Source: Azolla pinnata
Taxonomy: Eukaryota; Streptophyta; Polypodiopsida; Salviniales; Salviniaceae
Length of the DNA stretch: 34,139 bases
Reading direction: 5' to 3'
NCBI GenBank assembly: GCA_037176905.1
Contig: JBBBWG010007779.1
Span: 121,997 to 156,135 of the forward strand
Shown here: positions 21,683 to 32,059 of the stretch, one piece after another
How positions within the stretch are numbered: position 1 is the stretch's first letter
Layout: each line of letters starts with the position of its first letter
The notes under the pieces: model-generated
What the model was told of the DNA's origin: nothing
The model's database searches: none
Seen by the model: the letters and a program-made list of their open reading frames with translations, nothing else
Position numbers and translations under genes: made by a program

Positions 21683-22285
21683 GTATCAGCAGCGGTAATA
21701 GTAGTTGTAGTTGTTGTTCCAGTTTGTTGGGCTCGTTTTTGTCCGCGACAGTGTGAAACGGAGGAACGTGCAATTTTCCTCCAATCATTTTGAGCTCTGC
21801 TTGTCGTTTTACTATTATTAGCTGCTACAGAGCTAATAGGAGTTTGTTTGAGCTCCCCTGCTTCTTCCCCCTGTTCCTTCTTCTTTCCCCTGTTCCTTCT
21901 TTCCTCTGTTTGTTTATCTTTCCCCTGTTCTCCCCTGCTCTTGTTCTTGTTCTTGTTCTTGTTCTTGTTCCCCTGCTTCCCCTGTTCCTTTCCCCTGTTC
22001 CTTTCCTCCGTTTCTTTCCCCCTCTTCTCCCTGTTCTTCTACTTGTTCTTGTTCTTTTGACGCAGGGAGAGGCAGGGAGATGTCTGTGTGACTCTGCTGC
22101 ATTGCTGGCTGGACCCTGACGGAAGACTAGCAGCAGCAGCGGCAGCAGCAGGATCGCCATCGCCATCGCCACCAGCTCCAGCTACCTATCTACCTAACTC
22201 CTTGCCTTCAGAGGCCTTGGAGAAGAAGAAGGAGCAAGAAGGAGGAGCAAGAAGGAGGAGGAGGAAGGAAGGAGGAAGGAGATAG
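21683..22285 (+). promoter_or_regulatory. Pyrimidine-rich upstream/leader region of the LEA-2 gene
   Basis: From about 21855 to 22055 the plus strand is almost all C and T with regularly spaced G: repeats of CCCCTGTTCCTT and a CTTGTT hexamer run (about 21939-21969). A purine-rich GAAGGAGGA run directly precedes the ATG. This is probably promoter plus leader; long CT tracts are common in plant 5' UTRs. No TATA box was assigned. Confidence 0.5.
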
Positions 22286-23095
22286 ATGGGGGAGAAGTCG
22301 AAGAAGGAGAAGAAGCAGTCGGCGTGCATTCTGTGCACCGTGGTGCTGCTGGGCATCATCATCCTGCTGCTCATCCTCTACTTCACGCTGTTCCAGCCGC
22401 GCGACCCCAAGGTGCAGATCCCCACAATGCAGCTGCTGTCGCTGGCGCAAGTAGGAGGAGGAGCTGGAGCTGGAGCTGGAGGTGGAGCTGGAGATGGAGA
22501 TGGAGATGGAGCTGGAGGAGGAACGATTCAGTCTGTGGCGCTCAACCTGCAGGTCTCCATGTACAACCCTAACAGAGCCGACTTCTTCGTGGACGCCGGC
22601 AGCACAGCTTGCCTCTACTACAACGACCAGCAGGTGGGCTTCGCCGCGATTCCGCCCACCGCCATTCCTGCGCAGTCCTTCAGCACCGCCTCCATCGCCC
22701 TCTCCTCCAACACGCCCTTCAACCTTCTTCCCTCTTCTTCTTCTTCTTCTTCTTCCTCCTCCTCTTCTTCTTCTTCCTCCTCTTCCAGCAGCGGCAGCAG
22801 CAGCAACAATGGCGGCTACTACTTCTCCAACACTGCCACTCTCGGCCCCTCCAGCAGCAGCTCCAATGGCTTCAGCTACTACAACCCTGCTGGCCTCCGC
22901 TCGCCCCCTCCCTTCCTGCTCCTCCCCCTCAACACCTCCGTCACCATCATCGGCCATGTCACCACCGGCTCCATCTTCTCCCATCACTCCGACCTCATCT
23001 CCAAGTGCCGCGTCTCTGTCGCCCTCAACAATGCCGTCCGCCCCTTCATCCAGTCCTACACCTGCGAGCACAGCTACTCGCTCGACGACGAATAA
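22286..23095 (+). CDS. LEA-2 / NDR1-HIN1-like (NHL) membrane protein with low-complexity inserts
   Basis: Single exon, 269 residues. A basic start (MGEKSKKEKK) precedes one membrane anchor (about 13-36: ILCTVVLLGIIILLLILYF), then a LEA-2 type domain with family landmarks ALNLQVSMYNPNRADFFVD, LYYNDQQVGFAAIPPTAIPAQ and, near the end, SDLISKCRVSV and SYTCEHSY. NHL/LEA-2 proteins sit in plasma or inner membranes and several respond to pathogens or dehydration; the function of this one is not known. Two inserts are unusual: a Gly/Ala/Asp run at about 57-79 from GGAGCTGGAGCT/GATGGA repeats, and a Ser run of about 20 at about 150-169 from TCT/TCC repeats, followed by more Ser/Asn. They lengthen the usual protein (about 210) by some 60 residues without breaking the frame. 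A TC microsatellite follows the stop. Confidence 0.88.
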   Translation: MGEKSKKEKKQSACILCTVVLLGIIILLLILYFTLFQPRDPKVQIPTMQLLSLAQVGGGAGAGAGGGAGDGDGDGAGGGTIQSVALNLQVSMYNPNRADFFVDAGSTACLYYNDQQVGFAAIPPTAIPAQSFSTASIALSSNTPFNLLPSSSSSSSSSSSSSSSSSSSSGSSSNNGGYYFSNTATLGPSSSSSNGFSYYNPAGLRSPPPFLLLPLNTSVTIIGHVTTGSIFSHHSDLISKCRVSVALNNAVRPFIQSYTCEHSYSLDDE

Positions 23096-23109
23096 AATCC
23101 TCCGATGCC

Positions 23110-23147
<38 letters not shown>

Positions 23148-23934
23148 CTGCTGCTGCATCTTCCTTTCTCCCTTCTTTGCATTTCGCTGCTATGTCATTA
23201 CCTTGGTCCTCCCCTCTTTTGCTTTTGTACTAAATCTCTGGATCTTCTCTCTGCGCCTGCAACAACATGCCAGAAAACCAAAGGGAAAGCCCCAATCCTC
23301 CCTCCACCCTTTCCTCCAATTTCGCTCTGTATCACAATATCCACTCATCAGCCCAACGCCTGGCACGATTTGTATAAGTACGATTTCGCCCTTCTGTAAT
23401 TCTACCGTGTCTCCGCTGTTTTCCCAAGGGCTCTTCCTTTCTTTCTTGGCCGCTTGTGTTTGCAATTTGGGTCTTTGGCTGATCTCTCTCTGTCTTTGCA
23501 GAGTCCCTTCAGCAACTCAACTGCTCATCTCTTATTGCTAGTATGTACAAAGCTTCTTTCTTGTTGTATCTGCTAGAATGGCACCACATGGGCAGAAGGC
23601 AGCCAAAACGGAAGAGTGTCCCGACTCATGCTACCACCGCCAGATCGTCGTTCATGTCGTCTAGATCGACACACATACACATTGACGGGGACGGGAAAGA
23701 GAAAGATAGCTTTGTGTTGCGACCGAAAGATTCTTACAACAGAGGGTCTTTCTTTCTTGTCTTTGCTAAAAGATCCCTGCTTTTTTGTGGTATGTAGGGG
23801 CTTTGAAAAGGGCTGTCTTTTATTATTGCCTGCGTCTGTATCTAGGTTCAGCATCAGTACAATAACTCATCAGCGAAGAGAAAGAGAGAGGCACACAGGT
23901 CGATCCCTGCTGCATGCAAGCCACCCATAGCAGC
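23096..23934. other. LEA-2 3' UTR and intergenic DNA
   Basis: A TC run (about 23113-23142) starts 17 bases beyond the stop codon. The remainder is CT-rich then mixed sequence. Open frames here are continuations of low-complexity frames and are not supported. Confidence 0.5.
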
Positions 23935-24204
23935 ATTTTCAGCTCTGCAAATCCAGGTTTCATATACATACACCTTGTGGATGTGGTCATTTTCAGCTCT
24001 GCAAATCCAGGTTTCATATGCATGATACACCTTGTGGATGTGGTCATTTTGGCAAGCATTTTCAGCTCTGCAAATCCAGGTTTCATATACCATGTGCATA
24101 CACCTTTGTGGATGTGGTCATTTTGGCAAGCAATTTCAGCTCTGCAAATCCAGGTTTCATATACCATGTGCATACACCTTTGTGGATGTGGTCATTTGGC
24201 AAAT
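23935..24204. repeat. Four-copy minisatellite, 54-74 bp units
   Basis: Units begin at about 23935, 23989, 24058 and 24132. Each starts TTTCAGCTCTGCAAATCCAGG, continues TTTCATAT and CATACACCTTTGTGGATG and ends TGGTCAT, with units 2-4 having an added TTTGGCAA(G) tail. Units grow from 54 to 74 bases by small insertions, so the last two are most alike and probably the most recent copies. Confidence 0.9.
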
Positions 24205-26910
24205 CTATACTTTGCACTGCCCATTTTTCAATGGCCTGAGCTTACTGTATGCAGAGAAAGAAAGCAAGACAGAGGTTTCCGAATACTTTTCCTGCAGTGT
24301 TGGTTTTAGTGCGGATACCGAGCTTACTCTGAAGAAGAAGAAACAGAAGTCATTACATGCATGGCAATTGTGCAGGCCAACTATTATAATGAGAAAATTG
24401 AGACCTTCCTCCCTTTCTTTTCTTTCTTTTCTTTCTTTACAGGTCTGGCTGGGAGTGCTGAAAAAAAAAAGGTTGGCTTTGTGGCTCCACGCCCTCCCTC
24501 AAAAAGGAAGGAGAGATGGCTTTGCCATACACACGTCTGTCCGTTCTGTAGTTGGATTCCTCCACAGCAGCTCTAAAGTAAGGTAAGCAGAGAGAACAAA
24601 AAGAGGACCTCATATACATGCATATCATATAAGAGGATTTTGTTTAGCTGCCACTATTCTTTCTGTATCTGTATGTGCGTATGGTCTGATGTAGCTTTGA
24701 TAGTATACTGTGGTAAGAGGTGCAAGGAGGAAGAAACAAGCAGCTCTCTCTAGCCATTTGCCCACATATCTATTGCACAGACCGTCGTCAGCTTTGGAAG
24801 TTTCGGTAGCTAGTCAGTGTCGACTTTTGCTTTCTCTCTACTTGGCAATCAGTAAAGCATCCTGATGAGCCTGCTGATTGAGATGCCTAGATATCTATTT
24901 TGATTGTCAGCATTGTCTTCCAGTGAGTGGTGTGAAGCTGTTGGCCTTTAGATCCCATGTTGTAGCTGGAATCTCAGGAAAGTCTCCTGAGCAAATGAAC
25001 CTCATTATCTGATTCAGTGAAACGCTCAAAATCTAAGCCATGAGCTTACCCTAATTTCAAGATGAACACAACCTTAGGGCTACAAAAGACAAGAGCAATA
25101 GAACTTCAATGTCGCAAAACAGATCTCATTGGCACTGCATTTGCCTCGGAGATTAGGATGAGCCTCCTATTCGAAGAATCATTGGTGTAGTGCTCTCATC
25201 ATTTCTGCCGCTCTCATGCGTATTGCCGTCAAAGCAACATGACTAAACAGAAAGCAAGCCTTCTCTTTCCAGTCTACCCCTATAGTAGCGAGGATCTTAC
25301 AATAAAGTGTATCTGTTCCAGTGGCTAAACTCTAATGGTTTCTCCTCTGTTTGCCTGGGATCCCACCACTCTGTTTGTATTGCCTAATCTATGCATGAAG
25401 ATGTTAAGGGCTTTGAGCAAGCTACCATTGTGCTCTTGGGCATTATAACGTGACCTGCACATCGGCGATATTGAGCTTCACAATCCTTTAAGGCAGCTGC
25501 AATCTTAGGATAGCTATTTTCGCACCCTCTAATTTCAGAAATTCCAGCAGGAGTTTCAGATGGGACTGTCTTCACCTTCTGTTTATTGTCTTCCTGGGAG
25601 ATACATCTCAGAACTAATGCCATTGATGTCTTCATGTAAAACACAGCTTCCTGGGAGATAGAAGCAAACTCTAAACCTGCCTAGCCATGTATAATGCAGA
25701 GAACATCCTTATATATGGAGAAGATTGTGCCATACCTTCGTTTGAAATTCGGAGGGTAGGGGATATCCTGTGCAAGAACAAAAACACGTCAAATCTTTCA
25801 TGATACTCCAAAGCATATTAATCCAAAACCCTTACTCCAGCCTGCAGTGCCCCTTTCCCCAAACATTTCCAAGTGTAGCTTTAAGCCTCAAAGCAATAGC
25901 GTTTCCATTGTTGGGATATTTTCATCATATCCGCACACATGTTCTTCCATGAGACTAAAATCAGAATATGCACAGTCTACTTTGTTGGTCAATCAGCCCA
26001 ATTTCAAGTCATTATTACTCATCAGGCCGGCTCCATACATGCATGGAATGTCTTACTACACGCTTGCAAACACTTTTCAATTCTATTCTATACAAACTAC
26101 TGAAATATTAGTCTAGATTCCTGTAGGTCTCCATCATGAGCCACGAAATGAGTAACCAATTTGAATTAGTATCCAGCATTACAAAAATGCTGAAAGTCCA
26201 TCGCAGGACTACAAAAATGATCAAAAAGAAATGAGGGCTTGCATAGCAGTAAAATTTGACCCTGCATGCAGTTTGCTTCATTTGTATAGTTTCTCTATCC
26301 ATAGTCATAAGGCCATGTCCGATGAAACAGGTTGAGCAAAAAACTCCATAAAAAGAGCCTGATTTTCAGATACGGACTTCAGTGACTCTCTCGCATTTAC
26401 CTAACATGAATTTGGACTATAAAGAAGACATCACACTGCTAGACTCCCCCCAACCATTGAATGGCATAATTCATCATCCGTTTTCACAAGATTGTTTTGA
26501 GTATCAGGAAAACGGCTGATGGGGAAGGCTTCCAAAATATACAACTGCGAATATGCATGGCGTCTCATGGCGTCTAATGCAAGTGCTTCTTATGTGAAGG
26601 AAAAGCATAATATATTGAAACTTTACTTTTCACTACTCCATCACGTAAGCCCATCGATTATGAATTAATATCACGAGGGCACACAAAGAAATGTCAGAGA
26701 GAGAAGCATGCGTCTCTTGTAAAACTACATACCCTGGACCTTTTGGAACCGGGCTTTTCTATAATGGTTCGATTATAAACAATGTCATTCCTGTGTTGAG
26801 GTGTGCAAGTGCCACGTAAAATCTTATCACCCACTTCCTTGGGGTGTACAGCAAAAGAATCGTGAAAAACATTCATAGCTATGCCTAGATAGCATCGTGA
26901 TATAAGCGCA
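24205..26910. other. Intergenic DNA and SRO 3' UTR
   Basis: No gene was recognised in about 2.7 kb. The right end must include the SRO 3' UTR. Two minus-strand open frames (25384-25644 and 26694-26876) have fairly ordinary codon use but no recognised family. A CTTTT run lies at about 24416-24438. Confidence 0.45.
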
Positions 26911-29159
26911 TTACATATCTAAGACCTCACCCCTCTCAGAAATGAGAAGATTTTGCATTATGACTGGGTGCGTCCTTCGTGTTTGCATGCTTTTGATGGA
27001 ATCCTTGACAAGTTCATCTCCAGCAACCGACCTAACAAGCTTTATAAGAGCACATCGTGACATTCTCCCAGCCTGTGGAGAAGGGAATGAAACAGTCGTG
27101 AGTTAACATCGCATTTATCGACAGTACTGCTGAAAGAACAATAAATTGAACCAATCCGACCTTGAATTTCGCATAATGCCGTTCCAATATGTCCATATTC
27201 CACCGTGGCAACTTCGGTTTCATCCGCATAAACAGCTCAGAAAATGACATCCACGGTGATCGTGGTGGCCCATGATGAGACCGTTGATCAGTGTCCTTGC
27301 TTGATATGCACAGAGCAGTGCCATTCACCTGTGTTGAGTCAAACACCCATTCCACGTCAGAGAACAGAAATATTAGAATAATAAATGTCAACAAAATGCT
27401 TGAACAGAGTATCCTGCTTGCCTTTGATACTCTCTCATTCTGGATAGCCTTCAGTGTGTCTCTCTCCATTGATACTCTCTTCCAATAGAATCCTCGGCTC
27501 CGAAGCTTGGAAAAGATCTCTGAAAAAAACTCATCACGACTGAAGAAAGAATATTCCAGATATTCCTACAGAGCCAGTCATCCAAGGATGCTGGAATCAG
27601 ATTTCAAGAATACCTGCGATCGAAAGAGTACGTACCTTGGCATGGTGGCCATAACTTGAAGCTAACGATATATTCTGGCAGAATGTGCGTGTTCATATGT
27701 GTGCTCCACACTATGTATCGCTTTGGGTCCCTCAAATCATCGACACCTGTATCATATGCCTCGCTGCTCGGATGGAACTGCTTTGTTCCACGAGCGACTT
27801 GTTCGATATTCCCCATGATCGCACAGCAGAGTACGACATGTTGCTCACCATTTTCATCAACGTCGGAGAACACAGCACTGTAAACAAATCACACTTCCGG
27901 TCAGTTATGTATGCCAAGTTACTTAGCCTCTGGCCGCAGAGTAAACCAAGCTGATAAAACTATGTCTTAAATCAGAACAAACCTATTTACCTTAGATGTG
28001 AATATTTCTCAGGTGCCAGATAAACTCCAGTTCCATACATTGAAGCGTAAGTTGTCATCTTCGATTGCCCAAATCCATAATGTATTACACTGGAAACACC
28101 TTGTTTGGAGGTCGCATACCAACCCCGTCTAATATTTGCATCACCCCTGATTCTCTGAGTGATCCCTTCCTGTTGCTTGAAGACCTGATACCGCATACGT
28201 CCTGACATACTGCCATGACAATTTCTACTGATACCAGTAACAGTTGCATAGGGTGCCAGTCTGCCCAGCCCTGCAACGAACCGGCTTCTTACATTGTCGA
28301 ATCCTGGATCTGACTCATCCAGCCTGGCAATCTTGTCATGCAGCGAAGCAAAATCCTGGGGATGATAGCTTATACCCGAGCTTTCCTGGGTGGAATCCTG
28401 GTGCCCATAAGAGCACACATCAGACTGTTCTACGGAATCAATTGTGACTGAAGAGGTGAATGAATCCGACGATGATTCCTCTGTTGATTGTGTGGTCCTG
28501 CGAATGCCAAGAGCACCTATACACGATGCCTGAGCCTTTCCTGAATTCATCCTCTCTTGCAGGGAATCATCAGCAATCTGGCTTAAGTAGAGATGAGAGG
28601 CAGAGGCCGATGTTGTTTGAACCACTTTGTCCCGGGTGGCGAACACAGGACTTGTGACGATACGTCGGAGCAAATCATCGCAAACATAACCCTCGAATGC
28701 CTTGATAGGGTAAACGCTCTTACCATCGACATCGATCCAAGCGATGGAGTGGGCGTATGCAGCCACCAAATCCAATCGCAACATCCGTACGAAGTTCACA
28801 AGATACCTCTTACCATGGATGGAAATGTCCGAGATCCAGTTTCCGGCCTGGAACGCGCGGATGAGTTGGGACGAAGCGTCGGGAGAGAAATCTTTCCATT
28901 CACCCGCTTCATAGAACAGCAGCCGGGATGGAGAACGGCTTCCAGGAGGGCATGAATCGCTATTGATCACCATGGAATCAGCATTAACCACGGCGGCGGC
29001 GGCGGCGTCAGCGGGGGAGGCGGAGGAAGCAGTCCGGTTTTCAGGAATCAAAGGAGGAGGAGGAGGAGGAGCGGAAGGATCGGCGGCATGGCCTGCGGAT
29101 CGAGGAAGCTTGCGCTTGTTCGCGATGGCAGGCGGAGAGGCGGGGCGCTTGTCCTTCAT
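26911..29159 (-). CDS. SRO1: RCD1/SRO protein: WWE, inactive PARP-like and RST domains
   Basis: Five exons, 27991-29159, 27636-27877, 27422-27519, 27161-27328 and 26911-27072, give 612 residues (Arabidopsis RCD1 is 589). The basic KRPASPP...NKRKLPR start looks like a nuclear signal. A WWE-like domain is at about 79-151 (LLFYEAGEWKDF, AWIDVDGKSVYP). The PARP-like domain runs from about 270 to 465 (VTGISRN, GWYATSKQGVSSVIHYGFG, YGTGVYLAPEKYSHLSA, VDENGEQHVVLC, NTHILPEYIVSFK). The RST domain is split over the last two exons (SPWMSFSELF, ALIKLVRSVAGDELV). SROs are plant-only nuclear hubs whose RST binds transcription factors such as DREB2A; most lack PARP activity. Exon 3 is the weakest: it may end at a GC donor (after 27422) or a GT donor nine bases earlier (after 27431), both in phase. 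Exon 1 was extended to the ATG at 29159 because the frame is open and Pro/Ala-rich. Confidence 0.88.
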
Positions 29160-30632
29160 GGCGGGATGGGAGGGGGGGTGGGGAGGGAATCAAATCGTTC
29201 TGATCCTGGTGAAGGGGGAGAAAACAAAGTTGAGATTTTGGGAGACGAGATGCGCGCATACGAGATCAGACCGGATCGGATCGGATCGGATCGGGGGCAC
29301 AAGCACGGAGGAGATGAAGGCACGGTCCGCCGAGAAGGAGATGGGGGGAGGGGGTGGGGAGAGGATACGCGAATTTAGGGCAAGGGCTTCTTCCGCAGGC
29401 GGTTGTGGTGAGGGCGAGGAGAATCCGCCATGGATGGATTGGGGAGCAAGCAGACGCAGAAGAAGAAGAAGGAGAAGAAGAAGAAGAAGAAGAAGGAGAA
29501 GGAGAAGGAGAAGAAGAAAGCAGCTATGGCGGCTACATCGGCAGACTGTGCAAGATAATATGGGTGTGTGTCAACGCGTTCACTTCCGCACGGCAGAGAG
29601 GCCCAGACGCACACCCAGACGCACACCCAGACTCACACACGTGTGTGCGTCGGAGTGCGTAGGAACGCACGCCAAAATGGGGATGCGACAACATTGGCTT
29701 TGCAAGCACGGTAAGGTAAACCTTTGAAAGTCGGCCGTTTCACACCTACGGCAGTTTCGGCTGGCCCGGCACTCCGACCTCTCGCTGCCCGTCCGTCGAT
29801 CCTCGGCTTTTTCTTCTTCTTTTGCCCCCCGCCCGAGAATCTGTAGAGTATCCGCGGAAACGAATTCGACCGCCTGCTCTTTCCGATCTGCAGAAGAACG
29901 CGATTTTCACCCCTCGTTTCTGTTTTTTTCGAAGAGGGAGGAGGAGGAGGAGGAGAAAAATTGCGCAGACACTGCCCTCGAATTCCCAGCAGCCGACTGT
30001 CCCCCTCGACGCAGTAGCAGAATCTCCCCCTTCGGAAATCGAAATCCTCTGCGCACCCCCGCATCTTCCTCCTATTGCGCACCTCCCGTTTGCAGGCGTC
30101 AGATGTTTCGAGAAATATTATATATTCGTGATGCCCCGTATGCCCTTCGATCCAGGTCAAACATGCTACTGCCGCCACTTTTCTGCTTGCGAGTGCGTCC
30201 CTTTGTGATACCGATGGGCCACGAAGCCGAGCGCCGCGATATTCCGATGCATAACCGATCGAAGAGAGATCGGGGGCGACCGCGGCTCGACCCAAACCAC
30301 GGAAACAGGTGTGGCCCATTGCTCGCGGTTGAATTGAAAACGTGTTCACAAGGGGCGCTGATCCGAGCTGACCACGGGGAATGAGGCACGAATGTGTTCC
30401 GACGCGTATCTACGCAAGATACATACATGTACGATGCATAGTACAGACATGCTTACATCCGTGTATGCGTACATGTACACATCATCATCGCTGCAATTAA
30501 GGATAACTGGGCTGTGTTAAGGATCGATCACTAATTAAACTACCAAGTGATTAGGGTTAATTACAAGTGATTAGGGGAAAATGGCTTCTCTGCCAAGAGC
30601 GCGCGCTCTCTCTCTCTCTGTGTTGCGAGACG
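29160..30632. promoter_or_regulatory. Shared upstream region of divergent SRO and TraB genes
   Basis: About 1.47 kb separates the two start codons. It contains a GGATC pentamer run (about 29274-29294), a GAAGAA/GGAGAA purine tract (about 29457-29519), a 12-bp tandem repeat with a G-box palindrome (listed next), a GGAGGA tract near 29940, and an ACATACATGTAC-rich stretch near 30420-30480. Open frames overlap on both strands and are compositionally driven. Both promoters must lie here. Confidence 0.5.
29602..29647. promoter_or_regulatory. 12-bp repeat leading into a G-box palindrome
   Basis: CCCAGACGCACA occurs twice, then CCCAGACTCACA, ending at about 29637. It runs into the perfect 14-base palindrome CACACACGTGTGTG (29634-29647), whose centre is the plant G-box CACGTG, a bZIP/bHLH binding site. 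The setting between divergent SRO and TraB starts makes a regulatory role plausible but unproven. Confidence 0.5.
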
Positions 30633-32059
30633 ATGATGCTGTGCAGGCGGCGATGCTGCAGGGTTTGGAGCTCCATCGCCGGCCCCTCTCCCCGTCCTCG
30701 CTTCATCTCCTCTGCCGCCTCCTCCCACTGCAAATACCTACGCAATTCCCGCAACGGAGCGGAAGTCTACCTCCTCGGCACCTGCCATGTCTCCTCCGAC
30801 AGCGTCCTCTCTGTTCGCGAGGTAGGACCCTCGCCCCACTGCATTCGCTAAACAAAACAACCCCCCGGCGCCGGCTAAGCTCTGACGACGGCTCGGGCGT
30901 GATAGGACGACGAACTCACCCGCCTCTTGCTCTTGCCCTGGTTTTTCATGTCCGCAGATGATAAACACCATCAAGCCCACAGATATAGCGGTATGTGTGT
31001 TGCCCAACGGATAGGGCTTGCATTTCTCGACCATGTGCTGGATGTGTTTGTGAGACGTTGATCTGCCGGCACAGCTCGAACTATGCCAAGGACGAGCTGC
31101 TAGGCTCCGATCTGAATCTCGGGTCCAGACTCTCAATCCTGCAGACTTCTTCAAGATTCCCGGAGGCTTCGGGCCACAGGCATTTAGCAACCACATGAAG
31201 CACTTGCAAGATCTCCTCCGGCTTTTCGGCATCAATTACGGGGAAGAGTTTCGGGTAAATCATTTTCTTCTTTCGTCAGGCAATTCCCAGGAACCAAGAA
31301 GAAGTTTTGCTTTTTCTCATGTCTTTGCGTCTATGATATGCAGGTTGCTTTGGATGAAGGGGAGAAAACTCAATCAAAATTTCATTACATTGATCGAGAT
31401 GTGAACGTGTGTAACAGTCCGGATTATCTCTTTGAATATTTGCTGTAGTTTTAAAGAACGCATTACACAACATCCCAAATGCACCTATAGGCATCTGTGA
31501 TTGATAATGGAAGTGATCTTTTAGAGTTGAGCAACGAGCATAAGGCAGACAAGGAGCGATATTTTCCACTGTATACATAGCATACTTGCGTAATGTTTGT
31601 ATCCTATTTCAATAAAGTTCCTTTTATTTTACAGGAAACCCTGTCAGAAGTCAAGAATAACCTCTCTTTACTTACAATTGCTAGTTTTGTAATGCATCTT
31701 CCTCAACATGCTGAGCATTACCCAGTGCTCTTTGAAAATGCATCAAAAATTAAGGGCGTTGAAGATTTTATCACTAATGAGGCACTCATGCAAGAGATGA
31801 TAAAGCTTCTCGGAGACCATTTTCCTGGAGCTGTATGTATTGGTGAAGTTTGACTGGATATTTGAAGTAAAGGGCTTCTTCTGGTATCCTGGTTTATTTC
31901 ACACTGTATTTTCTTTGTCTGCAGACCAAGGCTTTACTTCATGACAGAAATGAACTGATGACTCAGCGTCTGCGAAGTATAGAAGGGCGGATTGTAGCTG
32001 TAGTAGGTCTGGGTCATGTGGAAGGAATACAAGAACTCTGGCAAAACGAAGAACATTAG
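30633..32059 (+). CDS. TraB/PrgY-family protein, probable organelle targeting
   Basis: Six exons: 30633-30821, 30958-30990, 31075-31254, 31344-31406, 31635-31832, 31925-32059; 265 residues, all phases consistent. The TraB core begins with EVYLLGTCHVSSDS (the conserved GTxHVS), followed by IKPTDIALELCQGRAARL (ELC..R motif), the IDRDVN element and the C-terminal LLHDRNELMTQRLRSIEG and VVGLGHVEGIQELW (GxGH motif). The conserved His/Glu residues recall the Tiki/EreA/PrgY hydrolase superfamily; bacterial PrgY limits pheromone signalling, and some plant TraB proteins tether ER to mitochondria. No C-terminal membrane helix is seen, so that tether role is not supported here. The N terminus MMLCRRRCCRVWSS is Arg/Ser-rich with no acid, as in mitochondrial presequences. 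An upstream ATG at 30581 is in another frame and overlaps the start. Confidence 0.82.

Noticed and set aside
20916-21793. 290-codon open frames on both strands (poly-Leu and Val/Ala/Thr-rich) as genes
   Set aside because: They are produced by the triplet structure of the minisatellite; no conserved flanks or splice context.
23935-24204. CRISPR-like repeat array
   Set aside because: Repeats are directly adjacent with no unique spacers, and the DNA is from a plant nucleus.
25384-25760. Minus-strand coding pieces (86-codon frame plus a 36-base exon-like piece near 25730-25765)
   Set aside because: Joining them by visible splice sites gives an early stop, and neither piece matches a family I know.
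26694-26890. Extra C-terminal exon for SRO just after its stop
   Set aside because: The needed intron would be about 40 bases, too short for plants, and the RST domain already ends normally before the stop at 26911.
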